From Zygaena filipendulae (taxonomy: Eukaryota > Arthropoda > Insecta > Lepidoptera > Zygaenidae): DNA of 64,000 bases. Within the stretch, counting starts at the first letter, position 1; the number at the start of each line of letters is the position of its first letter. The notes under the pieces were generated by a model. The model had not been told where the DNA came from. It ran no database searches and worked only from the letters and a program-made list of their open reading frames with translations. Shown one piece after another: positions 1-11,599 of this stretch. The stretch covers positions 1,877,501 to 1,941,500 of the forward strand of contig OU015654.1 of assembly GCA_907165275.2 (NCBI GenBank), given 5' to 3'. The position numbers and the translations under genes are program-made.

Positions 1-529
1 AAACTCCGAAGTCGGAACCGGAGGTGTAATACAAATCGGAAGTGCCGACTTATCGGAGTCGGAGTCAAAGCTCGGTAACATCCTTACTACAGAGGCTTGA
101 GTTATTGCGTTACCTTCTCACTCATCACCTTTTAATCACCTAATTGCACGTCAGTTTATAGTAAACTCGACTCTTGTTGAATCCTTTTGTTGGTTGTAGA
201 TTTAAAAAAGACAACCAATTAAAATAGATAGCTTTTGAATTAGTAAATTTTAGAAGTCTTCTTACTGGAGTTATTTAATAAAACGGTACGTGAAAATCAG
301 AGCTTAATACTTCTAAGATAAACTGATGATTAATTTTTGTTCATCAGTATGTTTGTGACCATTAAATGGAATAGAATTACGAATACGAATAAATACGAAT
401 TATCGGAGGTGGGTTAATTACCATACTTACATGTACACTAATGATTTATATTCAGAATCGTTAATGTAATAAGAATATTAAACGAAGATACTTGGATGTT
501 GTGTCGTATCTCGGAGGTCTACCTTCAAA
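1..529. other. AT-rich stretch, no gene seen
   Basis: No open frame, RNA gene or terminal repeat is recognisable. The first 70 bases contain a degenerate GAAGTCGG/GGAGTCGGAGTC motif, possibly the edge of a repeat that starts outside the window. Confidence 0.4.
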
Positions 530-718
530 TCTATTACTAATATTATAAAGAGGAAAGATTTGTATTTTATTTGTTTGTTGCGATTTAAATAAAAACTGCT
601 GAACCGATTTCAAATATTATTTCACCATTAGAATGCTACATTATCCCTGAGTAACAAAAGCTATATTTCAACCTGGAATTTCCGCGGGAACTCCGAAATT
701 ACTCCGGGGAACAGCTAG
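530..718 (+). mobile_element. Non-autonomous Helitron-like element, GAGGAAAG subfamily
   Basis: The element starts with TC (TCTATTACTAATATTATAA) and ends with CTAG followed by T. The 3' hairpin is degenerate (ACTCCGGGGAACAGCTAG). The interior carries the subfamily core AACCGATTTCAAA and GCTACATTATCCCTGAG. It has no coding capacity. Confidence 0.75.
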
Positions 719-851
719 TAATGTAATAAACATTCAGTTATGACTACTTTTACTTATGTATTAAGACCAAAAAGACATATTATGTACTTATGAAGGACTG
801 CAGAAAACATATTAATTAGAACGATGGAAGTTAATGGTCTAGACTCTAGAG

Positions 852-1031
852 TCGAGGTTCCCAAAGTTGACAAGATCGCGACCCAATTAACAAAAACTTC
901 TAAACTCGGGCCTCACCATTATTTTGTATTTACTTTACTTAATATTAATCTCAATGATTTTGATACATCCATTTATTTTCGTATTTATAGTTTTAAATAA
1001 AATAAATACCGGGACACTTCGGGAACCACTG
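852..1031. mobile_element. hAT-type MITE with near-perfect 8-bp target duplication
   Basis: A 180-bp element with inverted ends: TCGAGGTTCCCAAAG on the left, and CAGTGGTTCCCGAAG as the reverse complement of the right end. It is flanked by CTCTAGAG (844-851) and GTCTAGAG (1032-1039), which match at 7 of 8 bases. An 8-bp duplication and CAG-type ends are typical of hAT elements. No transposase is present. Confidence 0.7.
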
Positions 1032-1189
1032 GTCTAGAGGAAGATATAAGTATACATGTGTATCAACTGTCTGAAAAGTGAATCTGTGAGTCAAGTCTAT
1101 AAAAAAGGCAATGTAGGATAAAATAAAAAAAAACGTTTGACGCAATAAAGGCGTTAGAGCTCGCAGCAAGAATAATGCGTATAGTACAA

Positions 1190-1420
1190 CATATTTTATG
1201 TTCTAACGGTGACAAAGCTGAAGTCTATTTCGTATCGGACATTGTTCTTTTTAAATTCACTGTTGATTAACGATCGATGCCGATGGATTGGTGCCGTCGC
1301 GTCCCGTCCGTCCCCGCGTATCCGTCTTCGAGTCTTCGCCCGTTATTTGTGCCATGAGTCAGTGCCGAGGATAGAACGGGCGGTGTCTGTCTACGAATAA
1401 GTACTCAGCCAGTCACCTGA
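1190..1420. other. GC-richer patch, unrecognised
   Basis: This patch is clearly richer in CpG than its surroundings, with a 63-codon plus-strand open frame at 1209-1400. Neither strand translates to a family I recognise, and no convincing splice sites bracket it. It could be a transposon remnant or a regulatory CpG patch. Confidence 0.3.
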
Positions 1421-1637
1421 GCACCTATTCGCTATGACCATAACACGGTGCGCCACAAAAATTGTCCTTCCCTCGTAATCAAAGAAGTTTCACTCCAAAA
1501 AAAAACATTCACAACGTTACTTATGGTACACAGAATAATAATTTCTAATATTTTGGCATCTAGAACGTTGGGGATTGCGCTTTTGGGACGCGCGTTATGG
1601 GCAAGAAATGTTGTTGGTCATAGTGAATAAGGGCCCT
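1421..1637. mobile_element. GGGCCC-ended palindromic MITE, copy 1
   Basis: The right terminus reads GGTCATAGTGAATAAGGGCC. The left terminus is a degenerate inverted copy (CACCTATTCGCTATGACC). The interior GCGCCACAAAAATTG and GACGCGCGTTATGG matches the copies at 24193 and 55025. Confidence 0.6.
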
Positions 1638-1849
1638 GGTCACCAAGCATTTAATTGCAATTGAATCTTTTACAACTATAGAGAAGATATGAAAAAATAA
1701 GATTCTCACCCCGAATACGCTTATTGAAAAGTTATAAATTTAAGAATTATCTACAAATTTTCTTATTCCTTTTTTTTAATAAGTTGCGTTTTCATCAACA
1801 GTGTTAATAACTTTATTAATCCCTAGTAATAGACAATATTTATTCAGGA

Positions 1850-1950
1850 CTAGCTGTGCCCGCGGTCTCACCCGCGTGAGTTTCGGAATTCCCGCAGCAA
1901 CTCCAAAAGCAGTAAAAGTCCAGTTAAAATCGGTCCAACCGTTCCGGAGG
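1850..1950 (-). mobile_element. Helitron-like 3' fragment
   Basis: Read on the minus strand, it ends in the hairpin CGCGGGTGAGACCGCG and GGCACAGCTAG. The 5' half is missing and passes into unrelated sequence near 1950. Confidence 0.65.
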
Positions 1951-1959
1951 TTCACCCGC

Positions 1960-2314
1960 ATGTGTCCGCTAATTAAGAGGTTCCCGGTTCGATTCCCGGT
2001 GGGGATGCACTTTGTGTGATGAACACAGGGTTCCACTTTCCAGTCTGGGTGTGTTTATATATTATATCTATAGTAAATATATACCTGTCAGTATAGTGAT
2101 ACTTATCCTATTATTTGATGCTAATTTGTTTTTTTACTGTAAGTGTTAGTGTTTACTATGTTGGTGTAACTTTTTAATAAATAAATAAATAAATATGGAA
2201 TTCTATGTAGTATATACCACGTTTGCTTGGTTTCCATGACACAAGCTAATAATAGCTTAGTGTGGGATCAAGTAGATCTGTGTGTTGTGATGTAGATTAT
2301 TATTATTATTATTA
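1960..2314 (+). mobile_element. Non-LTR retrotransposon or SINE 3' region with ATT tail
   Basis: The stretch contains a tRNA-like B-box GGTTCGATTCCCGG (about 1986-1999). Later it has TGTGGGATCAAGTAGATCTG, then an ATT-repeat tail at 2295-2314. The GGGATCAAG...GATCTGTGTG block before the tail resembles lepidopteran LINE 3' ends. No open frame remains. An internal AAAT repeat lies near 2177-2192. Confidence 0.5.
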
Positions 2315-2609
2315 ACAATTACACGATGTTTCGGAGAGGTTTCGACAGAAATATTATAAAAATAACAATAGATACAGACGGCATATAAAGATTACTCTTT
2401 AGATTAAAGACTTAATAAAACAGTGCAAGGACATACATCTCTAAAATTACCAGATGCAATAAGTGGGACAATGTCGGCCACATGTACACTATACAGTATG
2501 TGCTAAATTTGTAAGTAATTTCTTTTTCAGAGCCTAGACCAGCCATGTCCATCGTGGTGGTGAGGCGAGATATGGCGACCATACTGCGATTCAATTCTCG
2601 TAGTTTTTG

Positions 2610-2970
2610 GAATATTAGATATTAAAAAAATAATTGAACCGACTCCAAAAAGCACTTACTTAACTGAAAATAAACACGTATTTTTTCTTTATTTACGTAC
2701 GTAATCAAAAAATAACGGCGATACATTAAGTTGAAATTTCGTCACTATACCCGGTGGAGTTTGTACTGGGCTTATACCGAATAATGACGTCATAAGTCCT
2801 CCACCCTAAACTTTAATGCGCTTTATCTACTTACCTACCTATAGGTATATTTTCATTAATTTGAAAAAGCAAAAAATACGTATCTATTATTTTTTTTCAT
2901 TTTGTAACTGACGTATACAATTTTGATACTAATTACAATTTTGATATTCATAAGTCGTCAAACACCCAAT
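2610..2970 (-). mobile_element. TGACGTCA MITE family, copy a (diverged)
   Basis: This copy is recognised by AAATAACGGCGATACATT, by TAATGACGTCATAAG, and by ACTTTAATGCGCTTTATC, in the same order as the complete copies. Its right end reads TATTCATAAGTCGTCAAACACCCA. The outer TTAGTCCGTC boxes are eroded. See the copy at 43269 for the reference description. Confidence 0.65.
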
Positions 2971-2974
2971 TGTA

Positions 2975-3685
2975 TGTGCTACTGTGGTGCTAGCGACTGA
3001 TCGGTTCGAAGTCGGTGCCAAGCCAAATTCCTATTTGGCTTGGATTTATACAGTGGATAGACTGTGAGCATGAGCGTGTATGGAGTCTCGTCATGAGCAA
3101 AACAACCCCAGTGGGCAGACTCCAAAACCGATTAGCACTTGTTAAATTTATCGTCTTATAAAAACTGAAATTTTTTAAACGACAAATTAAACAAGTAATT
3201 TAAAACAATATATTTTCATCAATAAAGTCTGTGCTGATGAATTGAGGCGGACGACCTCAAATACTTACGAAAATAATTTATCGCCAATTAATTTTATTGG
3301 CTATTGATGTTTGATGGCCAGTGAACGACGAGTGAATAAAAAACACTTAAGGGGAAGGAAGGAGACAACACATTGAACTTCTGATAGGAGAGAAAGAGAC
3401 ACATGTATGGAGTGTTACATACAGTAAGGGGTTTTATGACTTATTAATAATAATATTACTTTCAAGATGCCGTAACTATAGGTATCCAGACTATACTCAA
3501 CTGTTGTTTTATGAATCGAAATATTTTCAACAGGAATTTGTATGTTATGAAATCAGCTATTTTTATTTGGATTTTTTTTAAACTTTATCACATACTTACA
3601 CAGTAATTAAATGACTGAAATAAAAAATAATAATTCTTATTAATTCCGTAATCCGTAAAATATTTTCCAAACCCATCCATCAATC
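2975..3685. other. No gene seen
   Basis: AT-rich spacer. A short segment TTCGAAGTCGGTGCCAAGCC (3004-3023) recurs near 29889, so at least part of it is dispersed repeat. No supported coding sequence. Confidence 0.4.
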
Positions 3686-3687
3686 CA

Positions 3688-3966
3688 TCCTTACTATATT
3701 ATAAATGCGAAATTGCGTTCGTTTGTTTGTCACATTTCACGCCTTAACGGCTCAACCGATCATCATGAAATTTTGCCCACACGTTGTCAGGGGAAAAAAA
3801 AAGAACATAGGGTACTTTTGTCCCTGAATTCTCGCGGGAACTCCGAAATTAACGCTGGTAATATTCCATGAAATTTTGCATACACGTTTTCAGGGGTACA
3901 CAGAAGGACATAGGGTTTTATCCTGAAATTCCCGCGGTAACTCCGTAACTACCACGGGTGAAACCT
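3688..3966 (+). mobile_element. Helitron-like element with internal duplication
   Basis: It starts TCCTTACTATATTATAAATG. The segment CATGAAATTTTGC...CAGGGG...ACATAGGG...GGGAACTCCG occurs twice in tandem, near 3765-3855 and 3868-3950. The 3' hairpin is partly lost (CACGGGTGAAACCTA) and the terminal CTAG is missing. Confidence 0.65.
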
Positions 3967-3984
3967 ATTATTAAGTAATTTGTT

Positions 3985-4095
3985 TTTTTTTTGTTACGCT
4001 TTCACGGCTCCACTACTTAACCGATCATCATGAAATTTTGCGTTCACGTTGTTAGGATATAAGGGTACTTTTCATCTCGGAATACCCGCGCCGGT
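3985..4095 (+). mobile_element. Helitron-like fragment
   Basis: An internal segment of the same family (GTTACGCTTTCACGG, CCGATCATCATGAAATTTTG, GGGTACTTTTCATC) without either terminus, 20 bp after the previous copy. It may be a third duplicated unit. Confidence 0.55.
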
Positions 4096-4099
4096 TTAC

Positions 4100-6190
4100 A
4101 GAACCACAGATATTAAAACAATATAATTTATGTTTGAAATTAATTTTTATAAGTATTGAAACACTCCCAATGTCACCTTTTATTGCATTATGTCATAACG
4201 AAAGTCTGTTATAATTTTATTTTACAGTTGGCAATGTAAATAAGTATTTAATGATTCTATTTATTATTCACATTATTATTATTTAAATAGATCTTAATCT
4301 TGGGACTGGAATGCACATCCATTTCAATCAGTTTTCGAAAATTAGTCTGTTCGATTCCCGTGGATCCCTTTCTAGTCAGGCTCCAGTTATTATCTATGGT
4401 TATGATTTATTTTTATTATATAGGTATTATTAAATGTAATTTAATATTATATGAAATTGGATTCCGCAACGCAAGGACAGTACAAATATTATCATATCCT
4501 TCTGATTGAGTAATCGGTGTGAAGTATATTATATGTAGAAAAAAAAATCCCAAAGGTTCTCTCTTCTAGGTTGTCAGTTATAATACGAATAAAGTTTGTC
4601 CATGTAGGTAAGCACTAAGCGGTTTTAATTAAATAAAAATTCAATTACTTAATACAATTTGGGCATTTCTGTAGCTGTTTGTACATTTGTGTAACTATGT
4701 AAATTGACATTATTCATGGCCGTATCGAAAGTAAATAATGTGACACCGTTGTTTTATGTTCAATGTTTCGTTATTGAACAAATATTATTTGCTTAAATGA
4801 TACAGAGACATCGCTATAGGCTTGCGAGGGCACCTTGACAATTGTTACCATCAAAATTGTTACCTAACCTCATTTACGTATGTTATCTAATAACGGAATG
4901 ACAGTGGGTAAATATTACGTGGACTGACAGCAGCAGCCACATATACAGCAGCTATATTATCTAGATCTATTTGTATATTTATACCAGCTGTCCCCCGCGA
5001 TTTCATCCGCATTTTTTCATTAAAACTATGAAAAGCCTTGTGTAAAACTATGTTAATCACAGAAAACAGTTTGTCAGCAGCAAAAATCGCCTGATCCCGG
5101 TGGAACGGTACCCATGACACTGCTTTCTCGTATGGAATACTATAACCTGTTATGAATTCAGTGACACCGTTGCTAAACATCCTAAGTAAAAAATGAAAAA
5201 CCAGTTTACAGTTACCAGTTCAATGTATTTTGGATTGAGCAGTAAAAATAAGCTACCCAAAGGTGCTTTTAAGATTTCGTGAGAATTGTTATTTTGCATA
5301 AGGACTATCTAGTCCTACGGTTCCACCCGCATTTCACGCTCCTAGCTGTTGAATTTCCATCAACCCTGAAATATCTATTGTTAAACCTTTTTGAGTTTTT
5401 ACTTTGCAAAATGAAACCACCTTTAGAATTTCATATTTCTGGCTTCAGTAGTTTCGGCTGAGCATTGATTAGCTATTTCATACCAAATAATATAGGACAG
5501 AGCTTTTAATGACTGCTCTCAACTGGCAGAATCGTTAATGCGTGAAATTTATGAAGAGTAGGCGTCAGCTAAGCAAATACTCCTGAGAGTATCCCGAAAT
5601 TCACACGATTGAAACCGCAGGGAATAGCTAGAATTGCTGGAAAACAATAAAATGCAATACATTTGCGAAGGTCGGAGCGTGTAATTCCAATGCGCTCAGC
5701 TTTGAAAGAGGCATGATCTATGAAGCAGCGCAGACGAGTGGGCGGCAGTTTATGTGCGACACAGTTTCAGCATTAGCTGGAATGGACCAAGAAAACGCGA
5801 AGTCAATACAGATGTATGATGTGATGCAATTCGAAGTTCATACAGAAACGTGTGAATAAAATTTCAGATGAATTAATGTGGAAAAGTGAATTTTGAAAAT
5901 TTAACATTGGAAAAAGAAATATTCGAAGAACAGTCAACAGCGTTCCAAAACAGTGACTTAAAAGTGGGCATTTTAGGAAAGTAGCCATTTTGGGAAAACC
6001 AAGTAGGCGTTTTATGAAAGTGCAGGTCATTTTCGACCTAAAGGTAACTTATATTAAACAAAAATAAAAGTAATATATAAATGGCTGCTGCGTAATCATA
6101 AAAGAGATTTGATAATATCACAGGGTCACCTGGTTCCAAACTTAGCAGAGCTTGTCCTATGGGTACCAGGCACCTGCAATAATTTGTGAA
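4100..6190. other. Mostly unassigned; one small Helitron fragment
   Basis: A minus-oriented Helitron 3' end lies at about 4983-5030 (CCAGCTGTCCCCCGCGATTT). The rest has short open frames only and no recognisable domain. A plus-strand stretch near 5690-5830 is richer in GC but matched nothing I know. Confidence 0.4.
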
Positions 6191-6191
6191 T

Positions 6192-6371
6192 TCTAATATT
6201 ATAAATTCGTATTTTATAAAATCGTTTGTTTGTTACGCTTCGCGCCGTAACTACTCATCCGATCATCATGAAATTTTGCACACACCTTGTCAGGGGTACA
6301 GAAAAGGACATGGGGTAATTTTATCCTGGAACTCCGAAATTAATGCGGGTGAGACTGCGGGGAACACCTAG
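6192..6371 (+). mobile_element. Helitron-like element, CCGATCATCATGAAA subfamily
   Basis: It starts TCTAATATTATAAATTCG. The core CCGATCATCATGAAATTTTG and GTCAGGGGTACAGAAAAGGA is intact. The 3' end ATGCGGGTGAGACTGCGGGG...CACCTAG has a mismatched hairpin. Confidence 0.75.
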
Positions 6372-6683
6372 TACTTAATAAATTCCCAGCGCCTTCACAC
6401 TTTGAAGCGGTGATAAGATGTGGAAAAGATTAAAATTGGCATTAGGTGGGAGAGTATTTTTCTCTGTTATATTTTTCGCTGACACTATTCGAATTTGGCA
6501 CGTTACCACAATCCTTGTGATTTAGCGTGTCGATAAAACTTTATTCGTCTTCCTGTATGTTGTAGGTACGCGTCTAAACTAGATTAAATGCTAGTTAAGT
6601 TCGTACTAATTGGGACGTGTTTTATGGACTCGCGAGTTATAAGCGGGTAGCGGTTCTCACTAAAGTACATAAAATATTTTATG

Positions 6684-6862
6684 TAGCTGTCCCCCACGGT
6701 TTCACCCGCGGTAATTTCGAAGTTCCGAAGAATAAACTATGGATATAAACCTGAATCATTCTATATATTGGTGAAAACCGCATGAAAATCCGTTCAGTAG
6801 TTTTTGAGTTTATCGCGAACAGATAGCGGAAGCGACTTCATTTTATACTATGTACAGATTAG
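6684..6862 (-). mobile_element. Helitron-like element, GTCGCTTCCG subfamily
   Basis: The 3' end on the minus strand is CCGCGGGTGAAACCGTGGGG and ACAGCTA. The core contains GATTTTCATGCGGTTTTCAC, and the 5' side carries AAGTCGCTTCCGC. Related copies lie at 10277, 15240 and 49120. Confidence 0.7.
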
Positions 6863-6869
6863 TACAAAA

Positions 6870-8950
6870 ATACGAAATATGACAGTTAAATTAGAAAAAA
6901 CTCCTAATTAAAAATCAATCAAATCAAATTTAAATATTTTACTATGAAACTTGGAAGAAGTGAAGAACAACCTATTTAGGGTCAAGAATTTCCTCAATTA
7001 TAGTAGTAAAAGCGTAAAGTAAAAGCAAGCAAGCAAGTTTTTGAATCAAACTGCAAACGAGTAATGAATGTTAAATAAAATTTTCGAACGTAATTTTGTG
7101 TTTAGATAACGTTTTCCTTTCTAAATTTATTTAAATAAGGCGTTATCCCTGACAAAATTGGTTTTGTGACACGAAAAATCTAACACAATGTTATGAAGTG
7201 CTATCTAACCATTATTAACAACCAAAAAAAAAATACCCAATAGATGGCTTTTTAAGCAACTTTTTCCGCGGGGACCAAGTCTTTAGCTCACACGCTGTCA
7301 CTCATAAGTTGGTAATAAAAAAAAATAAAAAAGAAAGGTCTTCAGCGCTCAGAGACAATATGTATCGTATAATTCTTATAGCTCTGAAATAACACAACGA
7401 GAGTTTAAGTAAACAAGTGATCTAGGAACATTGTCGCTCCCACGCGCCTGCGCCAGCCAGCGCCGCACTCTACTACGGTGGTCCGCGTCTATTTGTTTCT
7501 ATTTTTAAAAACTTACAGACCACCGCCGCCCATTCATATCAATCCTTAATCTTTTATTCATAAGCTAAGACTGTCGTGGTTTGAAATTTGTTTTTTTTTT
7601 TTCTTTCCTCGTTGGTCTATGTTCTAGATCTATTTTCCACTGTTGTTAATCGCGACCGCATCCTTTATTTCCACGTCCTCTTTAAATAAGATTTTATTTC
7701 TTTTCATTCCGGCTTTCTTTGCGTACTGTTTTACCGTCATTTTATTAGTTCCATGAATAATACCGTTAAAATTATTTCTAGGTTGATAACGAACAATCAA
7801 TTTTACTTAAACTCTGCAGCGCAGCGAGCAAACCGATTGGTTTGACGTTCCAGAGCACAGAACAGAAAATAATAGATTACAAGGGAAATCAACTTAGTTT
7901 AGTATGAAAACAGATGAAAAGCAGTGTCGCCGGGTGATTTTCGCATACAAAACAATTCACAGCACACTAAAACATTCATTAACGTAAAGAAATTACCACA
8001 TTTTACTACATTTTTACTTAGTCATTGTTTTAAAAACTCACAGTTTTGGAAATATTGTGGTAAATGTACTTGTAATGGCAGCAAAAGAAGTTTATTAGGG
8101 CAAGTTAGAGCATTTCATTAATACATCAAAAGCTGGCGACCCAGAGAGCATCCGTTTTCTTTTCTAGTCTACAGTTATCTTAGAATTTGAAGTTAAATTA
8201 TGTGACCTTGCAATGATCAACCATGCGACGCAGCCACTGAGCTTAGCCTAGGCAACGAACTCATTAGCATTCTACTTGGTGTCTTCCATCTCAACGCTCG
8301 ATATTACGAGCCTCCAAAAATAATTACAACATACATCACAAAATAATGCTTTGTTTTTGCTACGAGTAGAAACACTGGCCACCATGTTTTTTTTGTTTTT
8401 TATGATTATTGGTTTTTTTTTCTGTCGTCATCATCACCAGGGTGTAATGACCATAAAATGTGTAAAATATGCATAATAAAGACATAATAATTCTGAAAGG
8501 TGTCGGTTTACTGGCTTCTGTTTATAAACTCTGAATAGTTTTTTATTTCTTGCGGTAGTAAATAACAAGTAGCAGTTATCTGATATGGCTGTGTCAGTTA
8601 GGAAAAACCTTAAGTTATAGAATTGAATAATGAATGAAGTTTTTAAACTGATTTAAGGATTTTTGTGGAACGTAACGTGTTGTACTGATTGCGAATGGGC
8701 GAAATTTAAACCGATTGTATCATTGCATACTAAACACATTGAAATGGTGCTTAACTACCTACCTAGGTATATTGAAAAACCACTTTTGCACTCCGATGTA
8801 GGTACATCGATCGCGAGTTCTCAGAAGCATAAAATGAGATAGATTTGCATCACATTAGCATTCGCTAACATGTCGCCCAGATCTATTTCGGTTGGATCTA
8901 TTCATATGTAAATATAGCCGAGGCATTCGATTCAGCGGCGAAAAAAAAAA
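6870..8950. other. No gene supported
   Basis: Two kilobases of AT-rich sequence. A GC-richer patch at 7438-7520 with CGCGCCTGCGCCAGCC has no clear open frame. The plus-strand frame at 7924-8121 shows no domain and has AT-driven codon use. Confidence 0.4.
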
Positions 8951-9179
8951 TCCTACTAATAATAATATTATAAACGCGAAAGTTTGTAAGTATGTATGGA
9001 TGGATGGATGGATGGATGGATGTTTGTTACTCTTTCACGCAAAAACTACTGGATGGATTTTAATGAAACTTTACAATAATATAGCTTATACGTCAGATTA
9101 ACACATAGGGTACTTTTTATCCCGGAATTCCCGCGGGAACTCTGAAATTAACACGAGTGAAACCGCGGGGCACAACTAG
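8951..9179 (+). mobile_element. Full-length Helitron-like element (reference copy)
   Basis: This is the clearest copy of the family. It starts TCCTACTAATAATAATATTA after an A, and ends in CTAG before a T, the AT target preference of Helitrons. The 3' hairpin is CGAGTGAAACCGCGGGGCAC, degenerate from CGCGG-GTGAAA-CCGCG. The interior holds an ATGG microsatellite (about 8995-9022), then CACGCAAAAACTACTGGATG and a GGAATTCCCGCGGGAACTC block. At 229 bp it has no coding capacity, so a helicase-bearing partner must have moved it. Confidence 0.85.
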
Positions 9180-9193
9180 TAATCTTATATTTC

Positions 9194-9397
9194 GACGCGT
9201 TTACACCCGGGGTAATTTCGGAGTTCCCCCGGGAATTCCGGGATGAAAAGTAACCTATGTTCTTCCCTGTACCCCTGAAATGTGCATGCCAAATTTTATC
9301 CAAATCCGTTCAGCCGTTTTTACGTGATTGAGTAACAAACATCCAAACATCTAAACATTCAAACATCCACACTTTCACGTTTATAATATTAGTAGGA
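9194..9397 (-). mobile_element. Helitron-like element, convergent with the preceding copy
   Basis: Its 5' end on the minus strand is TCCTACTAATATTATAAACG. The core is AACGGCTGAACGGATTTGG. The 3' hairpin has decayed (CCCGGGTGTAAACGCG) and CTAG is lost. Only 14 bp separate its 3' end from that of the copy ending at 9179, so the pair forms an inverted repeat. Confidence 0.75.
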
Positions 9398-9739
9398 TAA
9401 GTAGGGTAGTAGGATTACAATATCAACTTTACTGTCACATAGTGACTTCATGTTTGTTTACATAAAGGCATTAACAATGCGGTCAATATCGGAGTTAAGC
9501 TTAACGATTTGTTATCTCGCGTATTGTGTTTATGTTATGAATGAATGTCATATAATAATAAATTATTATTATTGTGAACGTACACAATTGCATATGCGTC
9601 ATCGTCGTCCGTGTTTTTGAAACTAAAATAACTCCGTCCATCAATGAATGAATAGTGTTTCCGACCTTAGTTTTTTTAATGGGCGAAGATACTACGTCGC
9701 GATAGCGTTCGATTGAGATTTGAGACACGCGGCCGGGCT

Positions 9740-10072
9740 ATGGATGTTGAATGATGATCTAGGAAGGAATGACGAAATAACTAACATTTAGAGCCTGTCC
9801 AGATGACGCGTTTTACGCGTGAGTCGAGAACGCGCGAGTCGAGAACGCTTGAGTCGAGAATGAGAGAGTCGAGAACGCGCGAGTCGAGAGTCCGACGCGT
9901 TGCAAGCGTTTTACGCGCGATAGCATCTGAACGGGATCTATGTGGCTCTAGTATCTCGGGAACACGCGCGGTCTCGACTCGCGCATAAAACACGTCATCT
10001 GGACAGGCTCTAATGTTAGTTATTTCGTCATTCCTTCCTAGATCATCATTCGACATCATCTGGACAGGCTCT
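9740..10072. mobile_element. Nested palindromic MITE
   Basis: The inner element (9790-10011, 222 bp) has inverted ends AGAGCCTGTCCAGATGACG. The flanks outside it are also inverted copies of each other: GAATGATGATCTAGGAAGGA on the left mirrors 10012-10050 on the right. A third AGAGCCTGTCCAGATGA end (as reverse complement) closes the structure at 10072. About 80 bp per arm could pair. No coding potential is credible; the open frames on both strands come from the 15-bp repeat inside. Confidence 0.75.
9821..9895. repeat. Tandem array, five 15-bp units
   Basis: Five consecutive units of GAGTCGAGAACGCGC with few substitutions start at 9821, 9836, 9851, 9866 and 9881. The array lies in the loop region of the palindromic MITE and is strongly CpG-rich. 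Confidence 0.85.
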
Positions 10073-10276
10073 TACATCAGGTGTTTAGTGCCGTTGCTCT
10101 AGTTGTAAGCAAATCTGGGATATACTGGGTAAAATTCAACGAAAAACATTGGTTTCGATGAACAACTCGCGCGTTTTCTACCACGTTACCTATCCGCTAC
10201 GAAACTTCGTTCGCACGAAATGTTAATGATATTTAGATCTCGCTGGGTCAGCGTCAGGGTTAACATTTATACGTTA

Positions 10277-10450
10277 CTAGCTGTCCCCCGCGGTTTCGCC
10301 CGTGGAAATCCCGCAGTAAACTGGACGTATAAACCTTCCTCTTGGATCACTTTATCTATCGATGAAAACTGTATTAAAATCCATTGGTTTAAAAGATCTA
10401 AGCGTAAATACAAACGGCGAGAAACGACTTTATTTTATACTATGTAAAGA
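10277..10450 (-). mobile_element. Helitron-like element, GTCGCTTCCG subfamily
   Basis: The minus-strand 3' end is CACGGGCGAAACCGCGGGGG and ACAGCTAG. The core has GATAGATAAAGTGATCCAAG. The 5' side retains AAAGTCGTTTCTCGCCG. Confidence 0.7.
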
Positions 10451-11284
10451 TGTGATGAACATTAAAAATTCAATATAAACTAAACCTACTTAAGAAGAAG
10501 AAGAAGAAGAAGACTACTACTGAAGAGTCAAAATTCTTGCTGTTCACGTTTATAAAATTTATGAGACTTGTGAGAGTTGTGAGTCAAAAAAATCAACATT
10601 ATTTAAAATAAATATATTATTAATAGTTTTGACAGAATAGGCAACTCGTTTTTTTTACTCGTTCTGCGAACATTCACTATATAATATATACAAACTTAAT
10701 TTAATAAGTAGACAGATAAATATTATGTCGGGGATAAGAAAAAAAATCTAGAAAAAAAAAATCTAGTTTTTATTTTTATGTCATTTAACAAATGAATATA
10801 TTTAAAAGGGATAGAACCATAAATTTTTAAGAGTTGTTTTGATTCGAAGTCGACACAAGCTCTCGCTATATGTATAAATTGCATGATCATAGAAAACGCT
10901 ACTATTTTAAGGATTCACCCGTCAACTCAACCCGACTTCTCGATGAGTAACAATTATTATTGTCACGTATTATTAATATAATCAAGATTGTAAATTATAA
11001 TGTCAAGGGCGTACCACTTTAATTTTTAGTGCTGGCAATAAATTTAAATAAAGCCGTTGGTGTGTGGCCCCCGCACTAAGTGAATTAGCCCTATTATTGG
11101 CATCGTTTTATTTAATGTTTGAATATTGTAGCCTTCGCCTCTAGTTCCAGGACTATGGACTTGTCAATAAGTGTCGTTTTACTCAAAGAGTGAGAGACAA
11201 TGCCCAGTATAATATGGAATAAACCACACAGAATTTTTTTATGACAAGAGAAAAGCATTGAAGACCATAATACAGGCTGTAACA
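10451..11284. other. No gene seen
   Basis: AT-rich spacer with a short AAG microsatellite (about 10493-10512). No coding, RNA or terminal-repeat signal. Confidence 0.4.
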
Positions 11285-11546
11285 TTTATGTAAGTAATAG
11301 TTAAGTATAGATTTTTAAAACAAAACTGCCGCAATCAGAGACGTTCAGTAAATTAATGTTAATTGGCATTTAATGAGATGTAACTTAATTAGTTAAATGC
11401 CAGTTAACATTAATTTATTAAACTTGTCTGTCAAGAGTGTAACGACTAAGAAGAAGAATTAAACTAGTCTGAGTGCGGCAGTTTTGTTTTAAAAATCTAT
11501 ACTTAACTAAGTAATCATTAAAGTCGACTCTGAGTGCGGCCGTTAG
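11285..11546. mobile_element. CCGCACTCAGAG palindromic MITE, copy 1
   Basis: The right arm ends GACTCTGAGTGCGGCCGTTA. The left arm retains AAGTATAGATTTTTAAAAC and ACTGCCGCAATCAGAG but has lost the outermost 25 or so bases. About 40 bp of extra sequence interrupts the right arm near 11440. Confidence 0.65.
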
Positions 11547-11599
11547 AGATTAATTATTATTTTCTTTTTATTACTATCTATCTACTATCTTTAAAACTG

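Noticed and set aside
1986..1999. tRNA gene suggested by GGTTCGATTCCCGG
   Set aside because: Only a B-box is present. No acceptor or anticodon stems can be drawn, and it lies in a retrotransposon-like repeat.
7508..7560. Possible minus-strand splice donor GGTCT|GTAAG near an ATG
   Set aside because: The encoded peptide is only a few residues, and no partner acceptor or homology supports it.
9781..10059. Open frames rich in Arg-Glu-Ser and Leu-Asp-Ser
   Set aside because: They are translations of the 15-bp tandem repeat in a palindrome; the length divisible by three keeps every frame open.
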